53,304 nucleotides of DNA from an uncultured Clostridia bacterium (GTDB taxonomy: Bacteria; Bacillota; Clostridia; Christensenellales; CAG-314), in assembly GCA_934203075.1 (NCBI GenBank), contig CAKPYT010000019.1, positions 1 through 53,304 of the forward strand, in the 5' to 3' direction. The position numbers and the translations under genes were made by a program. Of the stretch, positions 41,284-48,345 are shown piece after piece. The notes under the pieces are model-generated. The model searched no databases and had not been told where the DNA came from. It saw only the letters and a program-made list of their open reading frames with translations. Each line of letters starts with the position of its first letter. Positions within the stretch are counted from its first letter, which is position 1.

Positions 41284-41979
41284 TTATTCTGCGGGGACTT
41301 CCTTTACGGGCGTCAATTGCTTCAGAATCATCTGGAATCCGCTCGTCTGATACAGCGCTGCGCACAGCGTCAGGACGATGGCCGCATCCGGAGCAAGGTA
41401 GGTGATGTTATACAGGAAAGAATAAACGAATCCGGAGTCCTTCGGCAGTTCTGCCCAAACGGCGTCCAGGCTGAAATAAATCAATCCGCTGACGAAGTGC
41501 ATTGCGAAACGCACCAGATACACGGCGCCGATACCGAGCAGCAGGTAGAGGCGGCGTTTCGGCAGTTTCCCGAACAGGCCGATGATTGCGATGGAGCCGT
41601 AAGCAAAAACGAAGTCGAACAAAAAGGTAAAAGGCGTGAGAATGTAGGGGCTTTGCACAAAGTTCAGCAGACCGAACAATACACCGACGAGCAGCCCTTT
41701 GCCGACGCCGTTGCAATAGGCATACAGCAGCACCGGCAGCATGCTGGCCAAAGTGATGGAGCCGCCGTAGGTCACCGGGGAGACCTTAATGAAACTGAGC
41801 GCAAAGCTCATGGAGAGGCACAAAGCCCCATAGGCGATGGATTTCGTATCGAAGTTTTTGTTCTTTTTTGCACAGCACAAAACAAACAGAACGACTGCCA
41901 GCACCGCCATAGCGATGATGGATACGGTCGCAACCGTTTGCGTTGCTTCTTCGGATACTTCCAAAAGTAGATAACGCAT
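41284..41979 (-). CDS. thiT: Thiamine transporter ThiT (ECF substrate-binding component)
   Basis: The 231-residue product has six predicted helices and the ThiT signature YGGSITLASMLPVLLYAYCNG, followed by GLLVGVLFGLLNFVQ and PFTFLFDFVFAYGSI. ThiT binds thiamine and works with the shared ECF module EcfA-EcfT, which is not in this window. The ATG at 41979 has AAGGAGG. The frame runs up to 42063 across the riboswitch terminator and was cut. A TPP riboswitch controls it, as expected for thiamine uptake. Confidence 0.94.
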   Translation of the reverse strand: MRYLLLEVSEEATQTVATVSIIAMAVLAVVLFVLCCAKKNKNFDTKSIAYGALCLSMSFALSFIKVSPVTYGGSITLASMLPVLLYAYCNGVGKGLLVGVLFGLLNFVQSPYILTPFTFLFDFVFAYGSIAIIGLFGKLPKRRLYLLLGIGAVYLVRFAMHFVSGLIYFSLDAVWAELPKDSGFVYSFLYNITYLAPDAAIVLTLCAALYQTSGFQMILKQLTPVKEVPAE

Positions 41980-42002
41980 GTTTTCCTCCTTCGTCGCTAA
42001 AT

Positions 42003-42029
42003 AAAAAACCCCAAAGCTTGCGCTTTGGG
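42003..42029 (-). terminator. Riboswitch-controlled terminator in the thiT leader
   Basis: On the minus strand, CCCAAAGC / GCTTTGGG (42029-42022 with 42017-42010) around a 4-nt loop, then TTTTTT. It sits 24 bp before the thiT ATG. Confidence 0.9.
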
Positions 42030-42031
42030 AG

Positions 42032-42111
42032 AGTGCTTCCTTACGCAAGTACGAACTTGACAAGTTAAAAGGGTATCATCTCAGCCCACTGCGGGGCACC
42101 CCTAGCGACGT
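42032..42111 (-). promoter_or_regulatory. TPP riboswitch aptamer upstream of thiT
   Basis: On the minus strand the core THI-box elements occur in order: TAGGGGTGCC, GGGCTGAGAT, ATACCC, AACTTG with a short insert, and a GTAAGGAAGCAC closing segment. P1 forms between GT(C)GCT and AGCAC. With the terminator that follows it forms an attenuator: TPP bound, transcription stops; TPP absent, thiT is made. Confidence 0.93.
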
Positions 42112-42130
42112 TTTATTTCTTTGTAAGGGT

Positions 42131-42159
42131 ACTGTACTCCCGCACGGGCAATTTGTCAA
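42131..42159 (-). promoter_or_regulatory. thiT promoter
   Basis: On the minus strand: TTGACA (42159-42154), 17-bp spacer, TACAGT (42136-42131), just ahead of the aptamer. Confidence 0.8.
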
Positions 42160-42280
42160 GAAGATATGCAGGCTTGGCAGAAAATCGACGGAGAAAAAAG
42201 GGACGAACCGCATCGCTGCGGCCGGGAGGCGCGAGGGCGGCGCCGGGAAATGAAAAATTGACGAAAAAGGGCGTTTTCTG

Positions 42281-42309
42281 TTTCGCAACGGTAAAAAATA
42301 GTGTATACT
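42281..42309 (+). promoter_or_regulatory. Promoter of the HD / ABC / S41 protease operon
   Basis: A weak TTTCGC -35 (42281-42286), 17-bp spacer, TATACT (42304-42309). Confidence 0.55.
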
Positions 42310-42335
42310 GAAAACAAAGAAAAGAGGGAGTCGGA

Positions 42336-42911
42336 ATGAATCATTTTTTTGCTTATCTGAATCGAATGAAGTATATCCGCCGGTGGAGTTTAATGCACTC
42401 TACTACGGAAGAAAACATTATGGAACATTCAACGATTGTTGCCATGTTGGCGCATAATTTGGCGCTGGTGGGCAATACCTATTTCGGCAAGCATTACAAT
42501 GCAGAGCGTGCCGCCGTCCTCGGGTTGTTTCACGAGAGCGCAGAGGTCGTCACCGGGGATTTACCGACCCCCATTAAATACTACAATCCGCAGATCAACG
42601 GGGCGTATAAAGAGTTGGAGGCCGTGGCAGAACAGAAGCTGCTTTCCATGCTGCCGCAGGAATTGCAACCTCTTTACGCACCTCTCGTCAGTGCCGACCG
42701 CACGACGGAAGAGTATCGACTGATGAAATATGCCGATAAACTTGCGGCGTATCTGAAGTGTGTGGAAGAAATAAAGGTAGGAAACAGCGAGTTTGCACGT
42801 GCCAAGGAAGCATTGGAGCGGGATCTGAAAGGGTTTGCCAGCCCCGAGGTGGATTATTTTCTGCAGCATTTTGCAGAGGGATACCGCCTGACGCTGGACG
42901 AATTGGTGTAG
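42336..42911 (+). CDS. yfbR: YfbR-like HD-domain 5'-nucleotidase
   Basis: The 191-residue product resembles the YfbR family, which hydrolyses dNMPs to deoxynucleosides. It has RRWSLMHSTTEENIMEHSTIVA at the N-terminus with the first metal His, and GDLPTPIKY next to the second metal motif. In YfbR the motif is HDASEVLTGDLPTP; here it is HESAEVVTGDLPTP, a Glu for the metal-binding Asp, which may change metal use. The distal Asp lies in ADKLAAYLKC. An AGAGGGAG ribosome site precedes the ATG. The gene leads an operon with the degenerate ABC gene and ctpA. Confidence 0.82.
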   Translation: MNHFFAYLNRMKYIRRWSLMHSTTEENIMEHSTIVAMLAHNLALVGNTYFGKHYNAERAAVLGLFHESAEVVTGDLPTPIKYYNPQINGAYKELEAVAEQKLLSMLPQELQPLYAPLVSADRTTEEYRLMKYADKLAAYLKCVEEIKVGNSEFARAKEALERDLKGFASPEVDYFLQHFAEGYRLTLDELV

Positions 42912-42914
42912 CGG

Positions 42915-43634
42915 ATGCAAGTGGAACTGAAAAATCTGTCGTTTCGCTATCCTTATGCGAAAGAAAACGTATTTCAGGATCTGAACTATCGGTTTGAAGA
43001 GCAAAAGACCAACGTCCTTTTGATGGAAAGTCAGTCGGGAAAGACCACGTTATGCCATTTGCTCGTTTCTCAGCTCCGCCCGACGGACGGGCAGGTTTTG
43101 CTGAACGGGGAGTCCTGTACCGCCAAAGAGATGCGCTGCCGAAACGTGGGCGTTCTGATGCAGGACTTTGCACTTCTGCCCAAGGGGACGGTGCGGCAAA
43201 ACGTGGAGTATCCGTTGAAAGTGCGGGATCTCCCGACGGACGGGGTGCGGGAAGTTTTATACTCGTTCGGGCTGGAAAAGGCGGAAAACACACCGGTGAA
43301 AATGCTTTCGGACGAACAGCGCCTGGCAACAGCCCTGGCAAGGCTCAGCGTGCGCCGGCTGGATTTGTTCGTGGCGGACGACGTGTGGTATTTGCCGGGC
43401 GAAACGGTGCGGGGGCTCCTGCAAACGTTTTTGCAGCGGCAAAGCGGGGCTACGGCAATTTTACTGATGCAGCAGCCGTATTGGGATGCCGGACGGTATT
43501 CCGTTTTTCGGGAGGGAAAAATCTCCTCCGTTTCGGCGGAGGAGGCGCAGGAAATTTGTTCCGATGAACGTTGGAACCTTGCGGAAAAGATAGAAGAAGA
43601 GCTTGCCGGGCAAGCAAGGAGGAATCGGGAATGA
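42915..43634 (+). CDS. Degenerate ABC-type ATPase (FtsE-like)
   Basis: The 239-residue product has the shape of an ABC ATPase: A-loop Tyr, a P-loop, Q-loop MQDF, and a C-terminal helix. Nearly every catalytic motif has changed. Walker A reads MESQSGKTT (canonical GxxGxGKST), with both early glycines lost. The signature is LSDEQ (131-135) instead of LSGGQ. The Walker B end is ADD with Asp156 in place of the catalytic Glu. The switch His is a Gln (MQQPYW). ATP binding may survive through GK-T, but hydrolysis is unlikely. It starts 3 bp after the YfbR-like gene and overlaps ctpA by 4 bp. FtsE with no FtsX partner is one idea; a regulatory pseudo-ATPase is another. Confidence 0.8.
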   Translation: MQVELKNLSFRYPYAKENVFQDLNYRFEEQKTNVLLMESQSGKTTLCHLLVSQLRPTDGQVLLNGESCTAKEMRCRNVGVLMQDFALLPKGTVRQNVEYPLKVRDLPTDGVREVLYSFGLEKAENTPVKMLSDEQRLATALARLSVRRLDLFVADDVWYLPGETVRGLLQTFLQRQSGATAILLMQQPYWDAGRYSVFREGKISSVSAEEAQEICSDERWNLAEKIEEELAGQARRNRE

Positions 43635-45190
43635 GCGATTTCAATCAAAAACCGCAGAATTCGGAAGAGAATTCGCAAAAAACGCAAAGAAATTCCAATC
43701 AAGCCGATTATTACGACTTTTTTGAGGAAGATTACGAAAAAGCAAAGCAAAAGGAAGAAGAATTGCATCGTCGGCGGGAACCGCTGGAGCGGGAGGAAGT
43801 TCTGCAAAAGTACAAAAGTTTTTCCGGTTCCGGAAGCCCGCAGTTTTCCTGCGGGGGGCCCGCTTCGGGTGAGAGGCCTTCGGGGCAAACCGGCTCTCCC
43901 CTGAAAAAAACAACAAAAATCGCATTTGGAGTTCTCGCCGTCGTTCTTGCCGTTCTGATCTTCTTTTTCGGTGTTTTCTGCTCGAAATTTTTCGGGTCCG
44001 ATGCGTCGATGCTGAATGAAATTTATCGGACGATTCAAAGGTATTACTACGAAGATCCGGATAACGAAGAACTGATTATGGCTGCCGGGAAGGCCATGGT
44101 GGAAAGTTTGGATCGGTACTCCACGTTTTTAAGCCCGTTGGAATACTACGAATTGATGAACCCCACCAGCGGCAAAAGTAAACTCGGTGCTTCCTATACC
44201 CGCAAAGACGGGGGAGACATCGTCGTATACGACGTCAACATCGGTTCCGGTGCGTACGATGCCGGGCTGAGAAGGGGCGACGTCGTGCTTGCGGTAAACG
44301 GCATCGGGGTTACGTCCTCCATGACGAATGCCGAGTTTTTGCAGCAGGTCAACCGTTCCGCTACGCTGCAGGTGCGGCGGACGGATGCCGACGGAGCCGA
44401 ACAGATTTATACGTATTCCGTTGCGGAAAAAGAGTATACGTTTACCTTTGTGGAGTATTATTTCCGTGCGGGCGGAAACGTCACGACGAACATGAGCGAT
44501 GCCTATCGCGAATACGCCAAGGTGGATGCGCTGTCCGACGGGATCGGCTACCTGCGCCTGACGGAGTTTATGTCCGAAGGGGAAAACGACGAAATTCTTG
44601 CTTCGAAAGATTTTGCAAACGCAATGGATCTTTTCCGTTCGGTTTACGGCGGAAAGGGCAAACTGGTGCTGGATCTGCAGAATAACCCCGGCGGGAGAAT
44701 CGACGTGGCGGCGGATATCGCTTCGTACCTGCTGTATCGGCCGGATTCCAAACGTCTGAAACTTTCGGTTCTGCGTACGCGCAATAACGCCGGCGAAGAG
44801 ACGTACTACACCGACAGCGTCTATGAACAATATTTCGACGTAACCGCCGCAGGTAAACAAATCGTGTGCCTGACGAACGGCAACTCGGCAAGTGCCAGCG
44901 AAATGCTTCTCGGCGCCATGCTGGATTATCAAACGGCAGAGCACGTGGGCACTTCGAGTTACGGCAAGGGAATTGCGCAAAGCATCGTGCCGATTCAAAG
45001 AGCAACCATTGTATACGACGGGCAGGAGGTAGAGTCCTACTATGCCGTATATTTAACGGTTGCGCGCTTCTTTACCCCGGTAGGGAACGTTTGCATGCAC
45101 GGCATACCGTATCAGCCGGCAGCCGGAAACGTGCAAAAAACTTACGAGCAACAAATGCAGCGTGCAAACGCACTTTTCGCTGCCGAATAA
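43631..45190 (+). CDS. ctpA: S41-family C-terminal processing peptidase (CtpA-like)
   Basis: The 519-residue product has a charged, low-complexity cytosolic N-terminus (1-90), one membrane helix (96-117), then extracellular domains. A PDZ domain follows (GASYTRKDGGDIVVYDVNIG, AGLRRGDVVLAVNGIGVTS). The S41 catalytic part has GYLRLTEF, LVLDLQNNPGG, NGNSASASE with the catalytic Ser, and SYGKG with the catalytic Lys. These proteases cleave C-terminal peptides, for instance in sporulation signalling or cell-wall enzyme control. The gene overlaps the degenerate ABC gene by ATGA and has an AAGGAGG site. Confidence 0.92.
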   Translation: MSDFNQKPQNSEENSQKTQRNSNQADYYDFFEEDYEKAKQKEEELHRRREPLEREEVLQKYKSFSGSGSPQFSCGGPASGERPSGQTGSPLKKTTKIAFGVLAVVLAVLIFFFGVFCSKFFGSDASMLNEIYRTIQRYYYEDPDNEELIMAAGKAMVESLDRYSTFLSPLEYYELMNPTSGKSKLGASYTRKDGGDIVVYDVNIGSGAYDAGLRRGDVVLAVNGIGVTSSMTNAEFLQQVNRSATLQVRRTDADGAEQIYTYSVAEKEYTFTFVEYYFRAGGNVTTNMSDAYREYAKVDALSDGIGYLRLTEFMSEGENDEILASKDFANAMDLFRSVYGGKGKLVLDLQNNPGGRIDVAADIASYLLYRPDSKRLKLSVLRTRNNAGEETYYTDSVYEQYFDVTAAGKQIVCLTNGNSASASEMLLGAMLDYQTAEHVGTSSYGKGIAQSIVPIQRATIVYDGQEVESYYAVYLTVARFFTPVGNVCMHGIPYQPAAGNVQKTYEQQMQRANALFAAE

Positions 45191-45198
45191 AAACTTTT

Positions 45199-45225
45199 GC
45201 CCTCGCTTTCGCGGGGGCTTTTCTT
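45199..45225 (+). terminator. ctpA terminator
   Basis: GCCCTCGC pairs with GCGGGGGC (one G-T) around TTTC, with TTTTCTTT downstream. Confidence 0.82.
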
Positions 45226-45241
45226 TGAAAAGAACAAAAAA

Positions 45242-45258
45242 ACCGAAAGACTTTCGGT
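45242..45258. repeat. 17-bp palindrome, role unknown
   Basis: ACCGAAAG-A-CTTTCGGT is perfectly symmetric around 45250. It lies between the ctpA terminator and the small RNA promoter; it could be an operator or a hairpin, but no T run follows. Confidence 0.55.
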
Positions 45259-45357
45259 AGCGGGAAGGGAGAAAAATAAAAACACGTTTGTGATTTCGAA
45301 AGAAAATAAAGTGCGGAGCCGAAAGAAAAATAATTGTGAAAAATTTAACAATATCTC

Positions 45358-45386
45358 TTGACAGCCCGCTGCAATTGGTTTATACT
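45358..45386 (+). promoter_or_regulatory. Promoter of the small RNA
   Basis: TTGACA (45358-45363), 17-bp spacer, TATACT (45381-45386), near consensus, with no protein gene downstream on this strand for 800 bp. Confidence 0.85.
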
Positions 45387-45392
45387 GCCACT

Positions 45393-45520
45393 GTAACGAA
45401 GAGCGTTCTGCCTGTCCCCTCAGGTATCCGAAACTCTCTCGGAACAGTTTTCTAAAAGGAAGGCCGACTTATCGGTTTTTTCTTTTACCCTTTTGCCGCA
45501 GTTTGCGGCTTTTTTTTTGT
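45393..45520 (+). ncRNA. Stand-alone small RNA candidate, about 128 nt, family unknown
   Basis: The transcript would start near 45393 and end at a strong terminator GCCGCA-GTT-TGCGGC (45495-45509) with ten T's. Inside are short hairpins CCTG-N6-CAGG (45411-45424), TCCGA-N7-TCGGA (45427-45443) and CCGA-CTTA-TCGG (45464-45475), the last with its own TTTTTT, so a shorter form of about 90 nt is also possible. No open frame with a ribosome site is present, and the gene on the other side is convergent. I do not recognise the family. The phrase GTCCCCT near the first hairpin recalls 6S RNA, but the closing stem of 6S is not visible. Confidence 0.65.
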
Positions 45521-45527
45521 TTTGCCG

Positions 45528-46103
45528 TCAGGAAGAGGCAAGGTACCAATCCCGGTAAAGTTTTTTCAATTCTTCCGTCAGTTGTATGCCGGCAATTTGT
45601 GCCACCGGACGGAAGAGGTGCTCTGCCGCATCTTCCTGCGGGGTGAACGGAGCGGGTTCATTGTTCGCTGCAAGAGGAACGGAGGGGACAAGTTCTGTGT
45701 TCGAGGAGGAGGTTTCGTCCGTGGCGGATACCATCGTATCGGCAGATTCGTCTTGCGCAGCCGTTCCGCATGTTTCGGCAGGGCGTGCGTCGCTCTTCGG
45801 TTCGACGGGCGCCGCGGGTTCTGTCGGCGGCGTTTCGGCAGAGGCTGGCGCATTGCCTTCCCGCGCGGAGGAGGAGACTCCTTCGGTCGTGTTTCTTTGC
45901 AGTAAATTCTGCAGCAGTTCCATGGCCTTCGGGTGGGAAAGTACTTCCATAAAAGCCGCGTTTTTCTCTTCCGGAGTGCCGTTCATCAGTTTTGCTACGG
46001 GAGCAAGCAAATCCAACAGCTGCGGATCGGAAAAGAAAGCCTTTTGTTGTGGTTTTACGGTAAAGAGCGCAAGCGCCCCTAAAAGCAGAGGTAAATAATT
46101 CAT
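45528..46103 (-). CDS. Small protein with low-complexity linker, unknown function
   Basis: The 191-residue product has an N-terminal hydrophobic stretch (MNYLPLLLGALALFTV), a helical block (LLDLLAPVAKLMNGTPEEKNAAFMEVL), a long Ala/Pro/Glu/Ser/Thr linker of about 85 residues, and a terminal helix ending KLYRDWYLASS. The start at 46103 has GGGGGA upstream. It could be membrane-anchored with two helical modules tethered by the linker. No family is recognised. It diverges from a second small gene across a 23-bp dyad. Confidence 0.6.
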   Translation of the reverse strand: MNYLPLLLGALALFTVKPQQKAFFSDPQLLDLLAPVAKLMNGTPEEKNAAFMEVLSHPKAMELLQNLLQRNTTEGVSSSAREGNAPASAETPPTEPAAPVEPKSDARPAETCGTAAQDESADTMVSATDETSSSNTELVPSVPLAANNEPAPFTPQEDAAEHLFRPVAQIAGIQLTEELKKLYRDWYLASS

Positions 46104-46128
46104 ACTTCCCCCAAAAGTTGGAATAGTT

Positions 46129-46151
46129 AGTATATCGTATGCGCATATACT
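46129..46151. promoter_or_regulatory. Symmetric dyad / back-to-back -10 region between two small genes
   Basis: AGTATAT-N9-ATATACT. Read rightward the right arm gives TATACT, and read leftward the left arm gives TATACT, so each could be the -10 box of one of the divergent genes. The -35 boxes are weak on both sides. Confidence 0.45.
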
Positions 46152-46189
46152 GGAATCAGTGAACAATTTTTCTGTTTTAGGAGAGTTTT

Positions 46190-46435
46190 ATGTCTAACAC
46201 ACCCAATATGCAACAACAGTTACAATACTTAAAGGACCTTGCGGCGTATTACAACGGGCAGGGAGAAGAACGGCTGGAGCAGGATTTGCTGCGCAGTATC
46301 CGCGCACAAAAACAGGCAGGACAACTGACGAACGAGCAGTTGGAGCAGTTGCTGAACCGGTTTTCTCCGTTGCTGAATCCGGAACAGCGCGCCCGCCTGC
46401 AGAAACTGATGGATCTGGTAAAAGCCGATTCGTAA
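46190..46435 (+). CDS. Small helical protein, unknown function
   Basis: The 81-residue soluble product is predicted all-helical and Gln/Leu-rich (QQQLQYLKDLAAYYNGQGEE, then EQLEQLLNRFSPLLNPEQRARLQKLMDLV). A TTAGGAGAG ribosome site supports the ATG at 46190. It shares the intergenic region with the divergent linker protein; both have LL-rich helical blocks and may interact. It has its own terminator. Confidence 0.65.
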   Translation: MSNTPNMQQQLQYLKDLAAYYNGQGEERLEQDLLRSIRAQKQAGQLTNEQLEQLLNRFSPLLNPEQRARLQKLMDLVKADS

Positions 46436-46450
46436 TCGTTCCGGAAGAGA

Positions 46451-46479
46451 AAAGCCGCGAAGAACTCGCGGCTTTTTTT
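46451..46479 (+). terminator. Terminator after the small helical gene
   Basis: AAAGCCGCGA / TCGCGGCTTT stem, AGAAC loop and seven T's. Confidence 0.93.
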
Positions 46480-46633
46480 GTAACAATACGACTTTTTCGA
46501 AGGGATCGTTTCGTTTCCCGTCGGTATTGTTTTGTGCGGGGCGTTACGGGGGAAGCGAAAGCGTTTTCTCTTCGTTTCGCAAGCGACAAAGCAACGTTTC
46601 TTTGACGGCGCAAGGGCCCCTGCGAAAAAAGGG

Positions 46634-47767
46634 TCAATGCGACCCGTTTGCGATCTGATCGATGGCCTGCAAAAAGAACAAAACTTCCCGCTCGGTATTC
46701 AGGCCGCTGACGCTGGCACGCACCAGACCGGTTTCAAACGTCCCCAAATGGCGGTGAATGAGAGGCGCGCAATGCAGCCCTCCGCGTACTGCCACGTCCC
46801 GTTCGTTCAGAAGATCCGCCACTTCCGCCGAGGGGAGAGGCAGTGCAAACGTCACGATTCCGCCGGGGGAAGTGGGAACGCTGTAGAGTTTGCAGTTTTT
46901 GATTTGCTCTAAACCACGGTAAAGCATACTCTGCAGTTTATCCTGCTTGGTTTGTAGAACCCTGTGGTTGCGTACCGTCCATCGGATGGCCTCGTTCAAT
47001 CCTGCAATTCCCGCCGTATTCAGCGTTCCGCTTTCAAAGCACTCCGGTGCTTCGGTCGGCTGCGTCAGCAGGTGGGATTGCGTTCCCGTCCCACCGAAAA
47101 CGACGGGATTCGGCTGCGCATCCGGCGAAAAGCACAGCACGCCCGTGCCTTGCGGACCGTGCAAGCCTTTATGCCCCGAAAAGGCAAGGTAGGAAAGCCC
47201 CGTTTTTTGCATGTCCAGGGGAAGATACCCGGCGGATTGCGCTGCATCCGCCAAAAACAGAAGACGATATCGTTTGCAAACTTCGCCGACGGCCTCCAGG
47301 TCGTTGACGGCTCCCGTCACGTTGGAGACGTGCGAAAGCGCAACGAGGTAAGTTTCCGAAGTGATGGCGTTTTCCACGGCCTGCGGGGAAATCCGCCCCG
47401 TCTCGTCCGGAGGGAGGACGGTCAGCGAAAGAAAGCCTCTTTCCCGCAGTTCGTGCAGGGGGCGCAAGACGGAATTGTGTTCGGTGCACCCAACAATGAC
47501 GTGCCCGCCTTTTCGCACGCTGCCCAGAATTGCCAGGTTCAGTGCGGCGGTGCAGTTTTGCGTAAACACGATGCAATCTTCCGAAGAAGCGTTTACGAAT
47601 TGCTTCACGGTGCTTCGTGTGCGGAAAATGCGCATCGTGGCTTCCACCGCTTTGCGGTGGCCGCCTCTGCCGGGGTTGGCACACAGATTTTTCAAAACGT
47701 CCGTAACGGTATCGATAACGATTTGCGGATGGAATCCGCTGGTGGCTGCATGGTCAAAATAAATCAC
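46634..47767 (-). CDS. NifS-like cysteine desulfurase family protein
   Basis: The 377-residue PLP enzyme has YFDHAATS at the N-terminus, HSNVTGAVNDL, FLADAAQSAGYLPLD, SGHKGLHGPQGTG with the PLP-binding Lys, GGTGTQS and an active-site Cys in RGGLHCAPLIHRH. The features match the EF2568-type subfamily linked by published genomic surveys to selenium-dependent hydroxylase clusters rather than to general Fe-S assembly. The start is a GTG at 47767 with a GAGGTG ribosome site. A DUF3343 gene, often found in the same setting, diverges from it 193 bp away. A role in selenium or sulfur transfer is inferred. Confidence 0.85.
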   Translation of the reverse strand: MIYFDHAATSGFHPQIVIDTVTDVLKNLCANPGRGGHRKAVEATMRIFRTRSTVKQFVNASSEDCIVFTQNCTAALNLAILGSVRKGGHVIVGCTEHNSVLRPLHELRERGFLSLTVLPPDETGRISPQAVENAITSETYLVALSHVSNVTGAVNDLEAVGEVCKRYRLLFLADAAQSAGYLPLDMQKTGLSYLAFSGHKGLHGPQGTGVLCFSPDAQPNPVVFGGTGTQSHLLTQPTEAPECFESGTLNTAGIAGLNEAIRWTVRNHRVLQTKQDKLQSMLYRGLEQIKNCKLYSVPTSPGGIVTFALPLPSAEVADLLNERDVAVRGGLHCAPLIHRHLGTFETGLVRASVSGLNTEREVLFFLQAIDQIANGSH

Positions 47768-47960
47768 AAAACACCTCACTCACTTTTATTCGTGTCGATT
47801 CATACTATGATACGAAGCCGAAACATCCGGCCGTTTTGCGCTTTTTCGTGCCTTTTCGACTTTTTTCGCGCAGGGAAAGGCAAAGCGGAAAGCACGTTCG
47901 TGCGCAGCGACGGGAGGAGAGACGAAGGCTATCTCTATTATTCTATGCTTCGAGGTGGAT

Positions 47961-48221
47961 ATGAGTTATCTTCTTGCGGTTTTTCGTTCGCGCAATCAAA
48001 CGACGGCATTTTTTCAACTGTGTGCATCCGGCGGGATCGTGTGTGCCGTGGTCAACACCCCGCGAGAGGCCAACGTCGGGTGCGGAATCAGCGTGAAGTT
48101 TGCAGAAGGGTCTCTGGCGATTGTGCGAAGATTGCTTTCCCTGCACGAGTTCGGCACCTTTGTCGGGATTTTTCGCGTGCGGGCGGGGTTGTTCGGGCGC
48201 ACGGTGGAACGCGTGACCTGA
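47961..48221 (+). CDS. DUF3343 family, putative Se/S carrier-like protein
   Basis: The 86-residue product matches the DUF3343 pattern: an initial strand (YLLAVFRSRNQTTAFFQLC), the conserved VVNTPREANVGCGISVKF block with its Cys, and a helical C-terminus. Such proteins are proposed carriers of selenium or sulfur near NifS-like enzymes; evidence is from gene neighbourhood. The ATG at 47961 has a GAGG site. It lies back-to-back with the NifS-like gene. Confidence 0.8.
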   Translation: MSYLLAVFRSRNQTTAFFQLCASGGIVCAVVNTPREANVGCGISVKFAEGSLAIVRRLLSLHEFGTFVGIFRVRAGLFGRTVERVT

Positions 48222-48238
48222 AGCTTTGCCGGATTAAG

Positions 48239-48264
48239 AATTGCGGGGGTTGCCCCGCAATTTT
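48239..48264 (+). terminator. Terminator after the DUF3343 gene
   Basis: AATTGCGGGG / CCCCGCAATT stem, GTTG loop, then TTTTATTG. Confidence 0.85.
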
Positions 48265-48310
48265 ATTGCGTCGTTTTACCGTGCAATTTTCCGTATCGAC
48301 TTTTGTACAC

Positions 48311-48339
48311 TTGCGAAAAAGGGAAAAATGTATTATACT
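48311..48339 (+). promoter_or_regulatory. nth promoter (leaderless type)
   Basis: TTGCGA (48311-48316), 17-bp spacer, TATACT (48334-48339), 6 nt, ATG at 48346. An upstream ATG at 48328 lies inside the promoter and cannot be used from this start site. Confidence 0.72.
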
Positions 48340-48345
48340 GTCGCC

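Noticed and set aside
42003..42111. A coding extension of ThiT upstream to 42063
   Set aside because: That stretch is the TPP riboswitch and terminator; the AAGGAGG and family start fit the ATG at 41979.
45393..45520. Calling the small RNA 6S RNA because of a GTCCCCT phrase
   Set aside because: The long closing stem and central bubble of 6S are not visible, and the length is too short. It is left as unknown.
45393..45520. Reading the small RNA as an SRP RNA
   Set aside because: The invariant GGAAG/AGCAG loop of the SRP Alu-less small RNA is not present.
48328..48345. An upstream ATG start for nth
   Set aside because: The ATG at 48328 lies inside the promoter, before the predicted transcription start, and the E. 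coli enzyme aligns from the ATG at 48346.
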